A DNA stretch of 64,000 nucleotides from CAWKEY01 sp963848675. GTDB taxonomy: Bacteria > Pseudomonadota > Gammaproteobacteria > Methylococcales > Methylomonadaceae. Positions 1 through 8,932 of this stretch are shown here, piece after piece; within the stretch, counting starts at the first letter, position 1, and each line of letters begins with the position of its first letter. A model generated the notes under the pieces. It worked only from the letters and a program-made list of their open reading frames with translations. It had not been told where the DNA came from and made no database searches. The translations under genes were made by a program, and so were the position numbers. The stretch is taken from NCBI GenBank assembly GCA_963848675.1, contig CAWKEY010000052.1:62001-126000 (forward strand), given 5' to 3'.

Positions 1-425
1 GGCGTGACTTTTCCGTTCAGCCGGTAGTTCTGGTAATCAGCCAGCACTTGGGCATGGTCGAAAGCCAGGCTGTCGGGCAGATTGTCGAAGGTAAACAGGC
101 CGAAATTTTTGGCATCGTCGGCGGCTTTTGGCAGGCCGCTGGCTTCGGCCAGGTAGACTGCGGTGACGGTATGATTGCGGGGGTCGCGTTTGGGGTTGGA
201 ATAGATGCCCAGCAAAGCCGTGAGCTTGACGTCGAGACTGGTTTCTTCTTTGGCTTCACGAATGGCGGCGTGTTCCAGAGTTTCCCCGATATCGACAAAA
301 CCGCCTGGCACCGCCCAGCCGTAGGGTGGATAAGCGCGTTCAATCAAAACAAACGGCCGTCCAGGCTGGTCGATGAGTTCGATCAAGGCATCGGCTGCGA
401 GCAATGGGGTGATGGGTTTGGGCAT
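1..425 (-). CDS. NUDIX hydrolase (3' end cut by window edge)
   Basis: Reading the minus strand from the ATG at 425 gives a protein starting MPKPITPLLAADALIEL that stays open to the window edge, about 141 residues. It carries a full NUDIX box at roughly residues 39-61: GGFVDIGETLEHAA followed by REAKEET, matching GX5EX7REUXEEXGU. The box binds the metal used to hydrolyse nucleoside diphosphate-X compounds. The lead-in PYGWAVPGG is typical of ADP-ribose pyrophosphatase or NADH pyrophosphatase-like members, but the substrate cannot be read from sequence. The C-terminus (…ADYQNYRLNGKVTP) looks close to complete. The opposite-strand open frame is a shadow. Confidence 0.85.
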   Translation of the reverse strand, partial: MPKPITPLLAADALIELIDQPGRPFVLIERAYPPYGWAVPGGFVDIGETLEHAAIREAKEETSLDVKLTALLGIYSNPKRDPRNHTVTAVYLAEASGLPKAADDAKNFGLFTFDNLPDSLAFDHAQVLADYQNYRLNGKVT

Positions 426-605
426 GTTATCTCCTGACAGGGGGCTTGTCTCTGACAAGCCTTGATTTTAACGCCTAGCTTTGAAAAACGTTAGCCATTT
501 TGATGGATGCCCTTGGCAGGGCAGTACCCGGCGGTTTAAAAACTGATAGAATCGATAATGACGGACGCGAAGGCGTCCTTGTACCATAAAAAATCAGGAG
601 AGGTT

Positions 606-666
606 CTGTAGGTGCGAATTCATTCGCATTATGACGCCTTATGTGCGAATAAATTCGCACCTACAG
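606..666. repeat. Palindromic repeat, 23-bp arms
   Basis: Two 23-bp arms, 606-628 and 644-666, are reverse complements with one mismatch. Each carries the core AGGTGCGAAT and they are separated by 15 bp. The element lies in the gap between the NUDIX gene and the small gene at 740. It resembles a REP/MITE-type hairpin and belongs to a different family from those in the CRISPR locus. I see no second copy in this window. Confidence 0.7.
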
Positions 667-739
667 CCTTGTTACAACCCCAATAATTTATATAGGGTCA
701 ACTGATTGTTTTAGGTTTTTGCACAGTAAGGAGTTTGAT

Positions 740-961
740 ATGAACTGCCATAATGAACAGTTAGCGCAAAAAGTAGTTGAAGTATTTAAGAAAAATATTA
801 GTGCCGAGGCGCGTGCGCATATTAGCGAGGTTGAGTTTAATGAACTGGCACAGATTGTTAGAGAGGCGCTGTCTTTGGAAATGACCGAAGCAGTCGAAAT
901 GGTCGCCGAGCTGGAGAAACGGATGAAAGCCAGAACGGATAAACCGGACCTGAGTTTGTAG
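740..961 (+). CDS. Small uncharacterised protein (73 aa)
   Basis: The start at 740 (MNCHNEQ…) is preferred over an upstream in-frame ATG because AGGAG sits at 729-733 with 6-nt spacing. The protein is acidic and predicted helical, with no membrane segment or cofactor motif. Its sequence (QKVVEVFKK…EFNELAQIVREAL…) suggests a coiled or helical-bundle fold. Both flanking gaps are non-coding, so it appears to be transcribed alone. I do not recognise the family. The reading frame is supported by the ribosome binding site and compact codon use rather than by homology. Confidence 0.55.
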   Translation: MNCHNEQLAQKVVEVFKKNISAEARAHISEVEFNELAQIVREALSLEMTEAVEMVAELEKRMKARTDKPDLSL

Positions 962-1403
962 CATTCAGCTGAAACTGGCCGGGTTTGACAAGCGTTTTCA
1001 AACAAGTGAGGCGTTGAAAGAATTGATTGTAATATTCTGGAGTTGATCTGACGGCATCAAATATTAGCCTGGCTTGAACCTGACATTGACTGCCTCAGGG
1101 CGTAATGCAGCCAATGAAGATTAATTTGCAAAGACAAGAAAAGGAAAATAACCTGTCATTCAAAATGTAGGTGCGATTGGCTTGCGTAATCACACATTTC
1201 GAAATCAACATTCCTCCGATTACGCTATCGCTAATCGGAGCGGGCTGCGATATTGCCCCCGGACGTAAAATGGATACGGGCCCTTTTTTTGATTGGAAAA
1301 AGTTATTGAGTCTACTCAAAAATGTAATTTGAGCAGCCATCAAATTCTTTAGATTATAATGACCGAAAACTCCATGATGCCTCACTCGGACTAGTATTTT
1401 AAG
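962..1403. other. Non-coding stretch, no recognised element
   Basis: This 442-bp gap separates the small gene from the GNAT-nitrilase gene. I see no gene with a credible start and no paired repeat. It presumably holds the promoter for the downstream gene, since base composition becomes AT-rich from about 1270. Confidence 0.4.
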
Positions 1404-2924
1404 ATGACAGATATTGAGAATATTGATTTGGTTTTTTTAAGCCTTGATGATTATCAAGAACTTAAACAGGCCATGATTGAATCATACACCAGCGTTCCGA
1501 ATACTTATTGGAAAAAGAGTGAAATTGAACCATTGATCCGACTGTTTCCGGAGGGGCAGGTCGTTATTAAAGTCAATAATCAAATTGCCGGATGCGCCTT
1601 ATCAATTATTGTTGACTATGACCAATTTGATGATGACCATACTTACGCAGACATCACGGGGAACTACACGTTTAAAACATATTCGCCGGACGGCGATACG
1701 TTATATGGGGTAGAAGTATTCGTTAGGCCGAAATTTCGCGGCTTACGACTGGGCCGAAGACTCTATGACTACAGAAAAGAATTATGTGAGCGGTTAAATC
1801 TGAAAGGCATTGTTTTTGGCGGCAGGATTCCCAACTATCATAAATACTCCGAAACACTATCGCCAAAAGAATATATCGATAAAGTCAGGAGAAAAGAAAT
1901 CCATGATCCCGTATTAAATTTTCAGATCTCAAACGACTTTCATCCTGCCAGGGTTTTAACCGGATATATCGAAGGCGATGATGCTTCTAATGATTATGCT
2001 GTTCTGCTGAAATGGGACAACATTTATTACGAAAAGCCAAGCAAAAAAGCCAATCTTTCGAAAAAAGTAGTGCGCCTGGGTCTTATCCAATGGCAGATGC
2101 GGCCCTACAAACATTTGGATGATTTAATGCAGCATGCCGAATATTTTATTGATGCTGTTTCAGGATACCGGTCTGATTTCGCATTATTCCCGGAGTTTTT
2201 TAATGCGCCCCTTATGGCTGACAACAACCATATGAGTGAACCTGAGGCTATAAGAGAGCTAGCCAAACACACATCAACCATCGTGCATAAGTTTTCGGAA
2301 CTCGCTATTTCCTACAACATCAATATTATTTCGGGAAGCATGCCTGAAATCATAAATAACATTCTTTACAATGTAGGTTACTTATGTAAAAGAGACGGCA
2401 CAACCGAACGCTATGAAAAGCTGCATGTAACGCCTGATGAAGCTAGAATATGGGGCATGGAAGGCGGCAATCAACTAAAGGCTTTTGATACCGACTGTGG
2501 AAAAATAGGCATACTGATATGCTACGATTCAGAATTTCCGGAGTTAAGCAGAATTTTAGCCGAAGAAGGAATGGATATTTTATTTGTCCCCTTCCTAACC
2601 GATACACAAAACGGATACTCTAGGGTCAGACACTGCGCGCAAGCCAGAGCCATAGAAAATGAGTGTTATGTTGCCATTGCCGGCAGTGTGGGAAATTTAC
2701 CCAACGTCCATAATATGGATATTCAGTTTGCACAATCTATGGTTTTTACACCGTGTGACTTTGCTTTTCCGACAACGGGCATAAAAGCGGAGGCCACTCC
2801 AAATACAGAAATGATATTAATAGCCGACGTTGATATTTATTTACTCAGGGAGCTCAATCAATTCGGCAGCGTTAGAAATTTAAAAGACCGTCGCACGGAC
2901 CTATTTGAATTAAAAAAACGCTAA
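1404..2924 (+). CDS. GNAT acetyltransferase - carbon-nitrogen hydrolase (nitrilase) fusion
   Basis: This 506-residue protein has two domains. Residues about 1-200 are a GNAT acetyltransferase; VEVFVRPKFRGLRLGRRLYD is the acetyl-CoA-binding motif A. Residues about 225-500 are a nitrilase-superfamily amidase with the full Glu-Lys-Cys triad: Glu in ALFPEFF (about 262), Lys in YEKLHVTP (about 339) and Cys in GILICYDSEFPE (about 373). The fusion is a known bacterial architecture, but its substrate is not established. It probably couples N-acylation to amide hydrolysis on one nitrogenous metabolite. No signal peptide is present, so it should be cytoplasmic. It stands alone between long non-coding gaps, with no clear ribosome binding site before the ATG. 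Confidence 0.9.
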   Translation: MTDIENIDLVFLSLDDYQELKQAMIESYTSVPNTYWKKSEIEPLIRLFPEGQVVIKVNNQIAGCALSIIVDYDQFDDDHTYADITGNYTFKTYSPDGDTLYGVEVFVRPKFRGLRLGRRLYDYRKELCERLNLKGIVFGGRIPNYHKYSETLSPKEYIDKVRRKEIHDPVLNFQISNDFHPARVLTGYIEGDDASNDYAVLLKWDNIYYEKPSKKANLSKKVVRLGLIQWQMRPYKHLDDLMQHAEYFIDAVSGYRSDFALFPEFFNAPLMADNNHMSEPEAIRELAKHTSTIVHKFSELAISYNINIISGSMPEIINNILYNVGYLCKRDGTTERYEKLHVTPDEARIWGMEGGNQLKAFDTDCGKIGILICYDSEFPELSRILAEEGMDILFVPFLTDTQNGYSRVRHCAQARAIENECYVAIAGSVGNLPNVHNMDIQFAQSMVFTPCDFAFPTTGIKAEATPNTEMILIADVDIYLLRELNQFGSVRNLKDRRTDLFELKKR

Positions 2925-2948
2925 TCAACTCATTGGCTCACAAACGTT

Positions 2949-3032
2949 ACCTGGTCTTGTGATCAAGTATCTGTACCAGCTATCGATTCAACTGCTGTCG
3001 CGACACTTACAACTTAGTAGTCCGCAATTGGC
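2949..3032. repeat. Direct repeat, left copy (partner at 4782-4880)
   Basis: An imperfect copy of this sequence lies in the same orientation at 4782-4880. The shared blocks include GGTCTTG, ATCAAG, a 22-bp exact core containing GCTATCGATTCAACTGCTGT, and CAATTGGC at the end. The pair brackets the broken coiled-coil gene and the bestrophin-like gene, so the block between may have moved or duplicated as a unit. Confidence 0.65.
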
Positions 3033-3391
3033 GCAGGTTGGATGATATACGGAACGGAAAAATCCTTGCATTTGACAAATTTATTGTAGCAACACAGGTT
3101 TCGTGGAAGATATACTTTTAGCCGCTGGCCGTTGCTTTGGTGGCAGTGGTGCTCCAGTATGACGCGTCCTGTCAAGTTCGCTTTTCCCGGCTAACCGGAG
3201 ATGTGCTTGGCATCATCGTGCTGTTCCGAATAGTAGAGACAGGCTTCAACATGGGAATTACAATCGCGCTTCTGGTGAGGAGGATCGGTCCTGACGAACT
3301 CGGCTAAGCCGCCAAGCTCGGGGGGCATCCGGCATACGTCGGGGTTCTGGGGGGCGTGGCGCAAAACCATAACATTAGACAGGAGTAAAGC
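3033..3391. other. Non-coding stretch with a possible gene remnant
   Basis: Roughly 3123-3305 on the plus strand is open without an ATG. It reads as hydrophobic segments (LAVALVAVVLQYD… and …GITIALLVRRIGPDELG) ending at a TAA, which could be a decayed membrane protein. A good ribosome binding site (AGGAG, 3381-3385) at the end of the stretch serves the next gene. I do not call a gene here. Confidence 0.35.
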
Positions 3392-3869
3392 ATGAACGAG
3401 AAAGAACTATATCAACAGAAGAAGCAGGCTCAGTTGAACGAATGGAAAGCGGAATTCGACAAGCTCAAAGCAAAGGCTTCTGGGGCCAGTGCCGATGCAC
3501 AACTGGAGCTTAACAAGCAGATCGCAGTAATCCCCCCATGTCAGGATATCTGTCGCCTCTAAATTTTAATAAAGAGGTTAGACATGAAATCAAAATATAG
3601 CCAAGCGTTTAGAGAGCAAGCGATTCAAAAACTGTTACAAAGAGGCGATAAAACGATACAGTGTATTGCCGAGGAATTAAACATCAACGGCGACAAGTAT
3701 TTTGACATTTACCGTAATGGAAGGCAAGATCGAGAAGGGAAAGATCTTGCTTGATGAAGTGGTAGAAGCGAGTGATGACGCATGGGAATCAATCAAGGAC
3801 GGCGTAGAATCCGCATGGGCCTCAATGAAGTCGGCCTTCGATGAGGCAGCCGACAAGTTCAAGAAATAG
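3392..3869 (+). pseudogene. Stress-type coiled-coil protein, interrupted by a small insertion
   Basis: The ATG at 3392 has AGGAG at 3381-3385. The first part reads MNEKELYQQKKQAQLNEWKA… up to …LNKQIAV, then enters foreign sequence and stops at 3558-3560 (about 55 residues). The second part resumes in frame after the insertion as MEGKIEKGKILLDEVVEASD and so on, ending …DEAADKFKK at 3869. Removing 3532-3713 plus one copy of the 5-bp duplication GTAAT rejoins the frame exactly (…KQIAVMEGKIEKGK…), giving a charged coiled-coil protein of about 97 residues. Such small coiled-coil proteins occur near stress genes in many proteobacteria, but their function is not well defined. Confidence 0.75.
3532..3713 (+). 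mobile_element. 182-bp IS remnant / MITE with 5-bp target duplication
   Basis: The element is flanked by GTAAT at 3527-3531 and at 3714-3718. Near its ends are 19-bp inverted repeats, 3539-3557 and 3689-3707, matching at 15 of 19 positions (TGTCA…TGTCGCC). Inside, an ATG at 3584 opens a frame starting MKSKYSQAFREQAIQKLLQR and continuing GDKTIQCIAEELNIN. This is the helix-turn-helix start of an IS transposase OrfA, cut after about 40 residues. It is therefore an internally deleted insertion sequence that kept its ends. It cannot move by itself. Confidence 0.75.
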
Positions 3870-3946
3870 CTGTCTAACAACAGCAACTAGTTGACAGTGC
3901 TGCTGCAACTGTCGCTGAACCGGTCGTTATTCGCAACGAGGTACTC

Positions 3947-4747
3947 GTGTCCACGCATTTTCTTGACTCGCTTCCTGAATGGCTCCTCTACCTGCTCCTG
4001 CTTTTCCTGTTCTGGGTAACCGTAGAACTGGGCTACAAACTGGGGGATCGGCGTCAGCGGGCCACCGAGTATGTGGACAAAGGTCGCTCTGCCCAGACAG
4101 GGATCGTATTGGGTGCCTTGCTGACCGTGGCAAGCCTGATGCTGGCTTTTACATTCTCCATGGCGGGTGGTCAGTTCAACGCCCGACGAGAGCTGGTGAT
4201 CGAAGACATCGATGCTATAGGAACTGCCTTTCTCCGCGCCGAACAACTGCCGCAGCCGCAGCGCAGCCGGAGCCGTCGGCTCTGGGTCGCGTATGTCGCT
4301 GGGCGCGACACCCTGTTCAAAGACTCTGACCCGGTCGCCCTGAAAAAGGCGCTCGAACAGCAACGCATGCTGTGGGACGAGCTTTTGTCGCTCTCTCCGG
4401 AGCTGCGTGACCCAATCCTATCCATCTATGTCCAGGCTCTCAACGAGGTCATTGACCTGCATACCAAGCGGGTGAATGTGCAGGATTGGATGCGCCTTCC
4501 CGGCATGATTATCGTGGTGCTGGTCGTACTGTCCACTGCCACGATGTTGCTGACAGGCTACCTGCTCGGCCTGCGCCAGAATCGCTACGGATTACCGACC
4601 GCTGTGATGATTTTCATTTATGCCACGGTCTACCTGATCGTGATCGACCTCGATCGACCACGGCGTGGGATGTTTACCATCAACCAACAGCCTATGATTG
4701 ATCTACACACCAACATGCAGTCAGCCTTGCGAAAAGAGGGAGACTAA
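3947..4747 (+). CDS. Bestrophin-like (DUF4239-type) membrane protein
   Basis: This 266-residue protein starts at GTG 3947, with a weak purine-rich ribosome binding site (CGAGG) just upstream. It has four hydrophobic segments: residues about 10-25, about 52-72, about 185-208 and about 212-232. Between the two pairs is a long cytoplasmic helical stretch, typically with the order RRELVIEDIDAIGTAFLRAE. This matches bacterial DUF4239 proteins, relatives of bestrophin anion channels, whose transport role is unproven. It lies directly downstream of the broken coiled-coil gene, within the repeat-bracketed block. Confidence 0.75.
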   Translation: MSTHFLDSLPEWLLYLLLLFLFWVTVELGYKLGDRRQRATEYVDKGRSAQTGIVLGALLTVASLMLAFTFSMAGGQFNARRELVIEDIDAIGTAFLRAEQLPQPQRSRSRRLWVAYVAGRDTLFKDSDPVALKKALEQQRMLWDELLSLSPELRDPILSIYVQALNEVIDLHTKRVNVQDWMRLPGMIIVVLVVLSTATMLLTGYLLGLRQNRYGLPTAVMIFIYATVYLIVIDLDRPRRGMFTINQQPMIDLHTNMQSALRKEGD

Positions 4748-4781
4748 GGCCATAAGGAAAAAGCGGTACCCAAAAAGCGGT

Positions 4782-4880
4782 ACCAGGTCTTGCAATCAAG
4801 CATCTATAGCTTTAACTAACAGGCAGCTATCGATTCAACTGCTGTCACTGACGTGAACACTACAGTGGTCCTCAATTGGC
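4782..4880. repeat. Direct repeat, right copy (partner at 2949-3032)
   Basis: This is the second copy of the imperfect direct repeat that brackets 2949-4880. It differs from the left copy mainly by a 13-bp insertion in its middle. Just before it, a 14-bp unit AAAAAGCGGTACC(C/A) is repeated in tandem at 4758-4785. The rest of the gap 4748-5060 holds no gene that I can see. Confidence 0.6.
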
Positions 4881-5060
4881 CGGTAACAGATATTCATTTT
4901 TTTAATCTTTCGCTAAAGTCGGCATAAGTCTGAACTCGATTTCATTTAAGTCAGATCAAGTCTGAACTAACACAAGCAATGCATTGAAGCTTCGTGCTCT
5001 TCGTGGTTAACTCTCTTATATCGAATACTTTCATAGCCTCAAGTGGGATGCTTCGTTTTT

Positions 5061-6761
5061 TCAGCGTTCTTTCAGCTTTTCCAGCATCATCTCGCGCATC
5101 TTGTATTTCTGCATTTTGCCGGTGACGGTCATGGGGAACGATTCTACAAATTCGATATATTTGGGGATTTTGAAATGCGCCAGATTGTCCTGGCAGAAAG
5201 CCTTGATTTCTTCGACAGCGCAATCGGTATCGGCATGGAGCTGAATCCAGGCTACGAGTTCCTCGCCGTAAAACGCGTCGGGTATGCCGAACACGGCAAT
5301 GCCCGCCACTTTCGGGTGAGTAAAGATAAAGTCCTCGATTTCACGCGGATAGATATTTTCGCCGCCGCGTATGATCATTTCTTTCAGCCGCCCGGTAATG
5401 CTCAGATAGCCGTCTTTGTCCATTATCCCCAGATCGCCAGAATGCAGCCAGCCGGGCTTATCTATTGCTTGAGCGGTGGCTTCGGGATTATTGGCATAAC
5501 CCCGCATAAGATGATAGCCACGGAAGCACACTTCGCCGACCTGGCCCAAGGGCAGCGTTTGCTCGCCAGCAATATCGATAATCTTGACTTCCTGATGCGG
5601 TAAATTGCGGCCTACGGTCTGAGTGCGTCTTTCAAGGCTGTCCTCACGCATGGTCAGGTGCGTCAGTGGCGATGCTTCTGTTTCGCCGTAACCGATCAGA
5701 ATTTCCGGACAATGCATCGTGGTCATGACCCGTTCCATCAATGCGGGCGGGCAGGGCGCTCCAGCCATAATGCCGGTGCGCAGCGATTCCAGCCGGTATC
5801 GGCTGAAATCCGGATGTTCAAGTTCGGCAATAAACATGGTCGGCACGCCATGCAAAGCCGTGCAGCGTTCCTGTTCGATCGCTTTCAGCACGGCCTCGGC
5901 GTCGAAATGCTCGCAGGCAATAACGGCAGTGGCGCCCACCGAGAAACACAACAGATTGGCCAGCACCATGCCGAAACAGTGGTAAAACGGCACCGGAATG
6001 CACAGCCGGTCGTCGTGTGTAAAATGCATGGCCTGAGCGGAAAACCAGGCGTTATTCAGGATGTTATGGTGACTGAGCAGCACCGGTTTCGGAAAGCCCG
6101 TAGTGCCCGAGGTATACTGGATGTTGATCGGATCATCCCGATCCAGGCCGGCGGTCATGTCATCGAGCTGCCTCAAGGAGATTTGCCCGGCGGCTGACAT
6201 CACGTCCTGCCAGACACTAAAGCCTGGGCCGGGGCGTTGGGTATTATCGGGATTATGCGGATCGTAGACGACCACGCGTCGCAACTCGGGAAAATTGCTA
6301 GCGGCGAGATGATCTGCGCTGTTGGTGCCCAGCTCCGGCAGCAATTGATTCAGCATGCCGGCATAATCGCTGCTTTTGAAGTCCGGAATGGTAAAAAGGC
6401 AGTGAATCCCGGAATTTTTTAACACATAGTCCAGTTCATGCAGCCTGTAGGCCGGATTTATATTGACCAGAATAGCGCCGATGCGGGCGGTGGCCATTTG
6501 CAACTGTATCCATTGCAGATTATTGGTCGACCAGATGCCGATACGGTCGCCCTTGCCAAAGCCCAAGGCAATCAGTCCGCGCGCCAGTTGGTCGACTTGC
6601 CGGGATAATTCCGAGTAACTCAGCCGTTGCTGCTGCGGAATGCACACCAGCGCTTCATGATCCGGAAAACGCGAGACGATGCCGGCAAAATGCTCGGGAA
6701 TGGTTTGCCCCAGCAGCGGACTCTCGCCGCCCCGATGACAATAGCTTTGTGTATAAGCCAT
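5061..6761 (-). CDS. AMP-binding acyl-CoA synthetase
   Basis: This 566-residue protein activates a carboxylic acid to its acyl-CoA through an acyl-adenylate. The ANL-family motifs are all present: P-loop YTSGTTGFPKP (about 215), GYGETEASP (about 354), the hinge and gate TGRLKEMIIRGGENIYP (about 465), and the C-terminal catalytic lysine in VTGKMQKYK (about 549). It resembles medium- and long-chain fatty-acid-CoA ligases of the FadD/ACSF2 type. It is the last gene of a minus-strand cluster, 3 bp from the oxidoreductase beta subunit. Its acid may therefore be made or used by that enzyme, for example a branched-chain acid. No signal peptide. Confidence 0.9.
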   Translation of the reverse strand: MAYTQSYCHRGGESPLLGQTIPEHFAGIVSRFPDHEALVCIPQQQRLSYSELSRQVDQLARGLIALGFGKGDRIGIWSTNNLQWIQLQMATARIGAILVNINPAYRLHELDYVLKNSGIHCLFTIPDFKSSDYAGMLNQLLPELGTNSADHLAASNFPELRRVVVYDPHNPDNTQRPGPGFSVWQDVMSAAGQISLRQLDDMTAGLDRDDPINIQYTSGTTGFPKPVLLSHHNILNNAWFSAQAMHFTHDDRLCIPVPFYHCFGMVLANLLCFSVGATAVIACEHFDAEAVLKAIEQERCTALHGVPTMFIAELEHPDFSRYRLESLRTGIMAGAPCPPALMERVMTTMHCPEILIGYGETEASPLTHLTMREDSLERRTQTVGRNLPHQEVKIIDIAGEQTLPLGQVGEVCFRGYHLMRGYANNPEATAQAIDKPGWLHSGDLGIMDKDGYLSITGRLKEMIIRGGENIYPREIEDFIFTHPKVAGIAVFGIPDAFYGEELVAWIQLHADTDCAVEEIKAFCQDNLAHFKIPKYIEFVESFPMTVTGKMQKYKMREMMLEKLKER

Positions 6762-6764
6762 GAA

Positions 6765-7685
6765 TCAGCCTCCGTCGACCGCTTGCCAGTACTCGTCTAT
6801 GCGCTGCTGTATTTCATTAATCATTGCCTCGTTGCGGACAGGCGAGAACAAGTGCGCGAAACGTCCCTGCATTTTTAAATACGCTTCAACCGGCAATCGA
6901 TCGCGGGGGATTCTGGTGTGCATCACCTTGCCGTCGATATATTCCTTGAGCGGCCAGATGCCGGTCTTAACGGCCAGTTTGCCGATTTCGGCGGTTTCTT
7001 GCGGATCAAAGTCCCAGCCGGTAGGGCAGGGCGATAGCGCGATGATCAGGCGCGGGCCTTTCAGCTTTGCTGCCTGTTCGATTTTCAGGGCCAAATCCAG
7101 AGGTTCTGCGCCGATGACGGTCGCCACATAGGCCGGTTGGTTGGCGGCCCAAAGGGAAAATAAATCTTTTTTATAGCCGGGATACCCCATCGGGCCCTGG
7201 CTGGTTGCGGTTTTGGCGGCATGCGGAGTAGCGCCCGAGAACTGCTGGCCGGTATTGCCGTAGCCTTCATTGTCGTAGCAGATGTAGAGAAAATCCAGAT
7301 GCCTGTCGATGGCTGCAGACGTTGCGGAAAGGCCCATGCCATAAGCGGAGCCGTCGCCGGTTAACACCACCGTCGTTAAATCTTCGTCGGGCGTGATGCG
7401 TTTTTTCTCCAGCAAAATATCCAGCGCATCGCGGACGCCCTGAGCGCCGGCCGGGGCCGAACCCATGGCAGTATACAGCCAGGAACCCCGAAACGGGGTA
7501 AAGGGATAGATGGTGAGCAGGGTCATGCAGCCGGCTGCATTGATGAACACGGTCTTGTCGCCCAGAATATCGTAAATTTCATGGAGCACCTGGAGACCGC
7601 CGCAGCCGGCGCACATGGCTGTGCCGGTACCCAGGAGATGAGTCGAAGGCAGGTCTTTCATACGGGCGAAGCGGGTTTCAGTCAT
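6765..7685 (-). CDS. 2-oxoacid:ferredoxin oxidoreductase, beta subunit
   Basis: This 306-residue protein is the thiamine-pyrophosphate subunit. It shows the CAGCGG cysteine motif near residue 25 and the TPP/Mg motif GDGSAYGMGLSATS (about 110), followed by YDNEGYGNTGQQ. The complex oxidatively decarboxylates a 2-oxoacid to acyl-CoA, passing electrons to ferredoxin or flavodoxin. It overlaps the alpha-subunit gene by 4 bp, so the two are translationally coupled. Substrate (pyruvate, branched-chain or aromatic 2-oxoacid) cannot be fixed from sequence. The neighbouring amino-acid dehydrogenase favours an amino-acid-derived oxoacid. Confidence 0.9.
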   Translation of the reverse strand: MTETRFARMKDLPSTHLLGTGTAMCAGCGGLQVLHEIYDILGDKTVFINAAGCMTLLTIYPFTPFRGSWLYTAMGSAPAGAQGVRDALDILLEKKRITPDEDLTTVVLTGDGSAYGMGLSATSAAIDRHLDFLYICYDNEGYGNTGQQFSGATPHAAKTATSQGPMGYPGYKKDLFSLWAANQPAYVATVIGAEPLDLALKIEQAAKLKGPRLIIALSPCPTGWDFDPQETAEIGKLAVKTGIWPLKEYIDGKVMHTRIPRDRLPVEAYLKMQGRFAHLFSPVRNEAMINEIQQRIDEYWQAVDGG

Positions 7686-8932
7686 GAATGCGGCTCCTTG
7701 AGTTGCTGTCTTTCGACGCCTGCGATGGCACGCAGCTTCTTGAGTTCTTTGAATTCGTGTTCGGTATACAGCAATTTGGGCGGCGGGGTTTGCCCGGTCT
7801 TGACGGCATCAAGCAGATTTTCAGCGATTTGAAAAAACTCCTGCTGGGAAATATCGCGTCCGCCCAGTCCGCCGATAAAACTGGCGACAATCGGCGGAGC
7901 TTCTTTTACGCCATACAGGACTGAAGTGAGTTCCGCATGCAGTATGCCGCCTTTGCCCATGGACAGATTCTGATCGATGACGGCAATGCCTTGTTTGCCG
8001 CTGACAGCGGAGACGATGGCAGCGGCTGGAAACGGCCTGATCAGGCGTGGACGGATCAGGCCGAATTTGATGCCGGCTTCGCGTAATTTGATGACCGCAT
8101 CTTTGGCTTTGGTGGCGAAGCAGCCTATCATGAAAAACACAGCATCGGCATCCTCGCATTGAAAGCACTCCAGAATGCCGTGAGTTCTGCCGAATTGTTG
8201 CCTGAATTCCTCGGCGATTTCCGGATAGACCTTCAACGCTTCCAGCATCGCCAGATGGGTTTCATAGCGAAAATACGAATACGGCGAGCCGCCCAGCACA
8301 GCTACGGCCTGGCTTTCCGGCATGCTGGCGCGGAAGCGGATAGCGCCGGGATCAAATGCGCCGACAAATTGCCTCGCAGCCGCTTGATCGGGAATTTCGA
8401 CCGGTTCACGCGTGAACGACAGATAAAAGCCATCCATATTGACGATGACCGGCAGGCGGATGCCTTTGTGTTCGGCCAGTCGGTAAGCCATCAATACCGT
8501 ATCCAGGACTTCCTGGCAGGTCGCACAGTGGATTTGCAGGAAGCCGCTGTCACGCGCCGCCAGTACATCGTTATGGTCGGGCTCCAGGGTGATCGGGGTG
8601 CCGAGTCCGCGCGACACATTGACCAGCACAAAAGGCACCCGCCAGCCGGTGACCGCGTAAATCATTTCCATGGCATGCAACAAGCCCTGACTGGAGGTCG
8701 CGGTGAATACCCGGACGCCGGTGGCAGCAGCGGCACCCGCAGCGGTTAACATCGAATGTTCCGATTCCAGGACAGTCATGCGGCCTTGAATGTCGCCGCT
8801 GTCAAACCAGCCGGAGAGCGTCTCGATAATTTCAGTCTGCGGGGTGATGGGGAAGGCGGGCACATAATCGATATCGGCCAGCCGGGCTCCCCAGGCTGCG
8901 GCGGCATTGCCGGTCAACAGTTTTCGGCTCAT
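7682..8932 (-). CDS. 2-oxoacid:ferredoxin oxidoreductase, alpha subunit
   Basis: The start is set at 8932 (MSRKLLTGNAAAAWGARLAD), where the ATG overlaps the upstream gene's stop in an ATGA arrangement. The longer open frame upstream only reads through the previous gene. The product is about 416 residues, usual for the PorA/VorA family. It has the pyrimidine-binding half of the TPP site (…PAFPITPQTEIIETLS… and LESEHSMLTAAGAAAATG). Together with the beta and gamma-delta genes it forms the complete enzyme. Confidence 0.9.
   Translation of the reverse strand: MSRKLLTGNAAAAWGARLADIDYVPAFPITPQTEIIETLSGWFDSGDIQGRMTVLESEHSMLTAAGAAAATGVRVFTATSSQGLLHAMEMIYAVTGWRVPFVLVNVSRGLGTPITLEPDHNDVLAARDSGFLQIHCATCQEVLDTVLMAYRLAEHKGIRLPVIVNMDGFYLSFTREPVEIPDQAAARQFVGAFDPGAIRFRASMPESQAVAVLGGSPYSYFRYETHLAMLEALKVYPEIAEEFRQQFGRTHGILECFQCEDADAVFFMIGCFATKAKDAVIKLREAGIKFGLIRPRLIRPFPAAAIVSAVSGKQGIAVIDQNLSMGKGGILHAELTSVLYGVKEAPPIVASFIGGLGGRDISQQEFFQIAENLLDAVKTGQTPPPKLLYTEHEFKELKKLRAIAGVERQQLKEPHS

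Noticed and set aside
475..660. Minus-strand open frame of about 61 codons upstream of the small gene
   Set aside because: Most of it lies across the palindrome at 606-666, with no ribosome binding site and no family resemblance.
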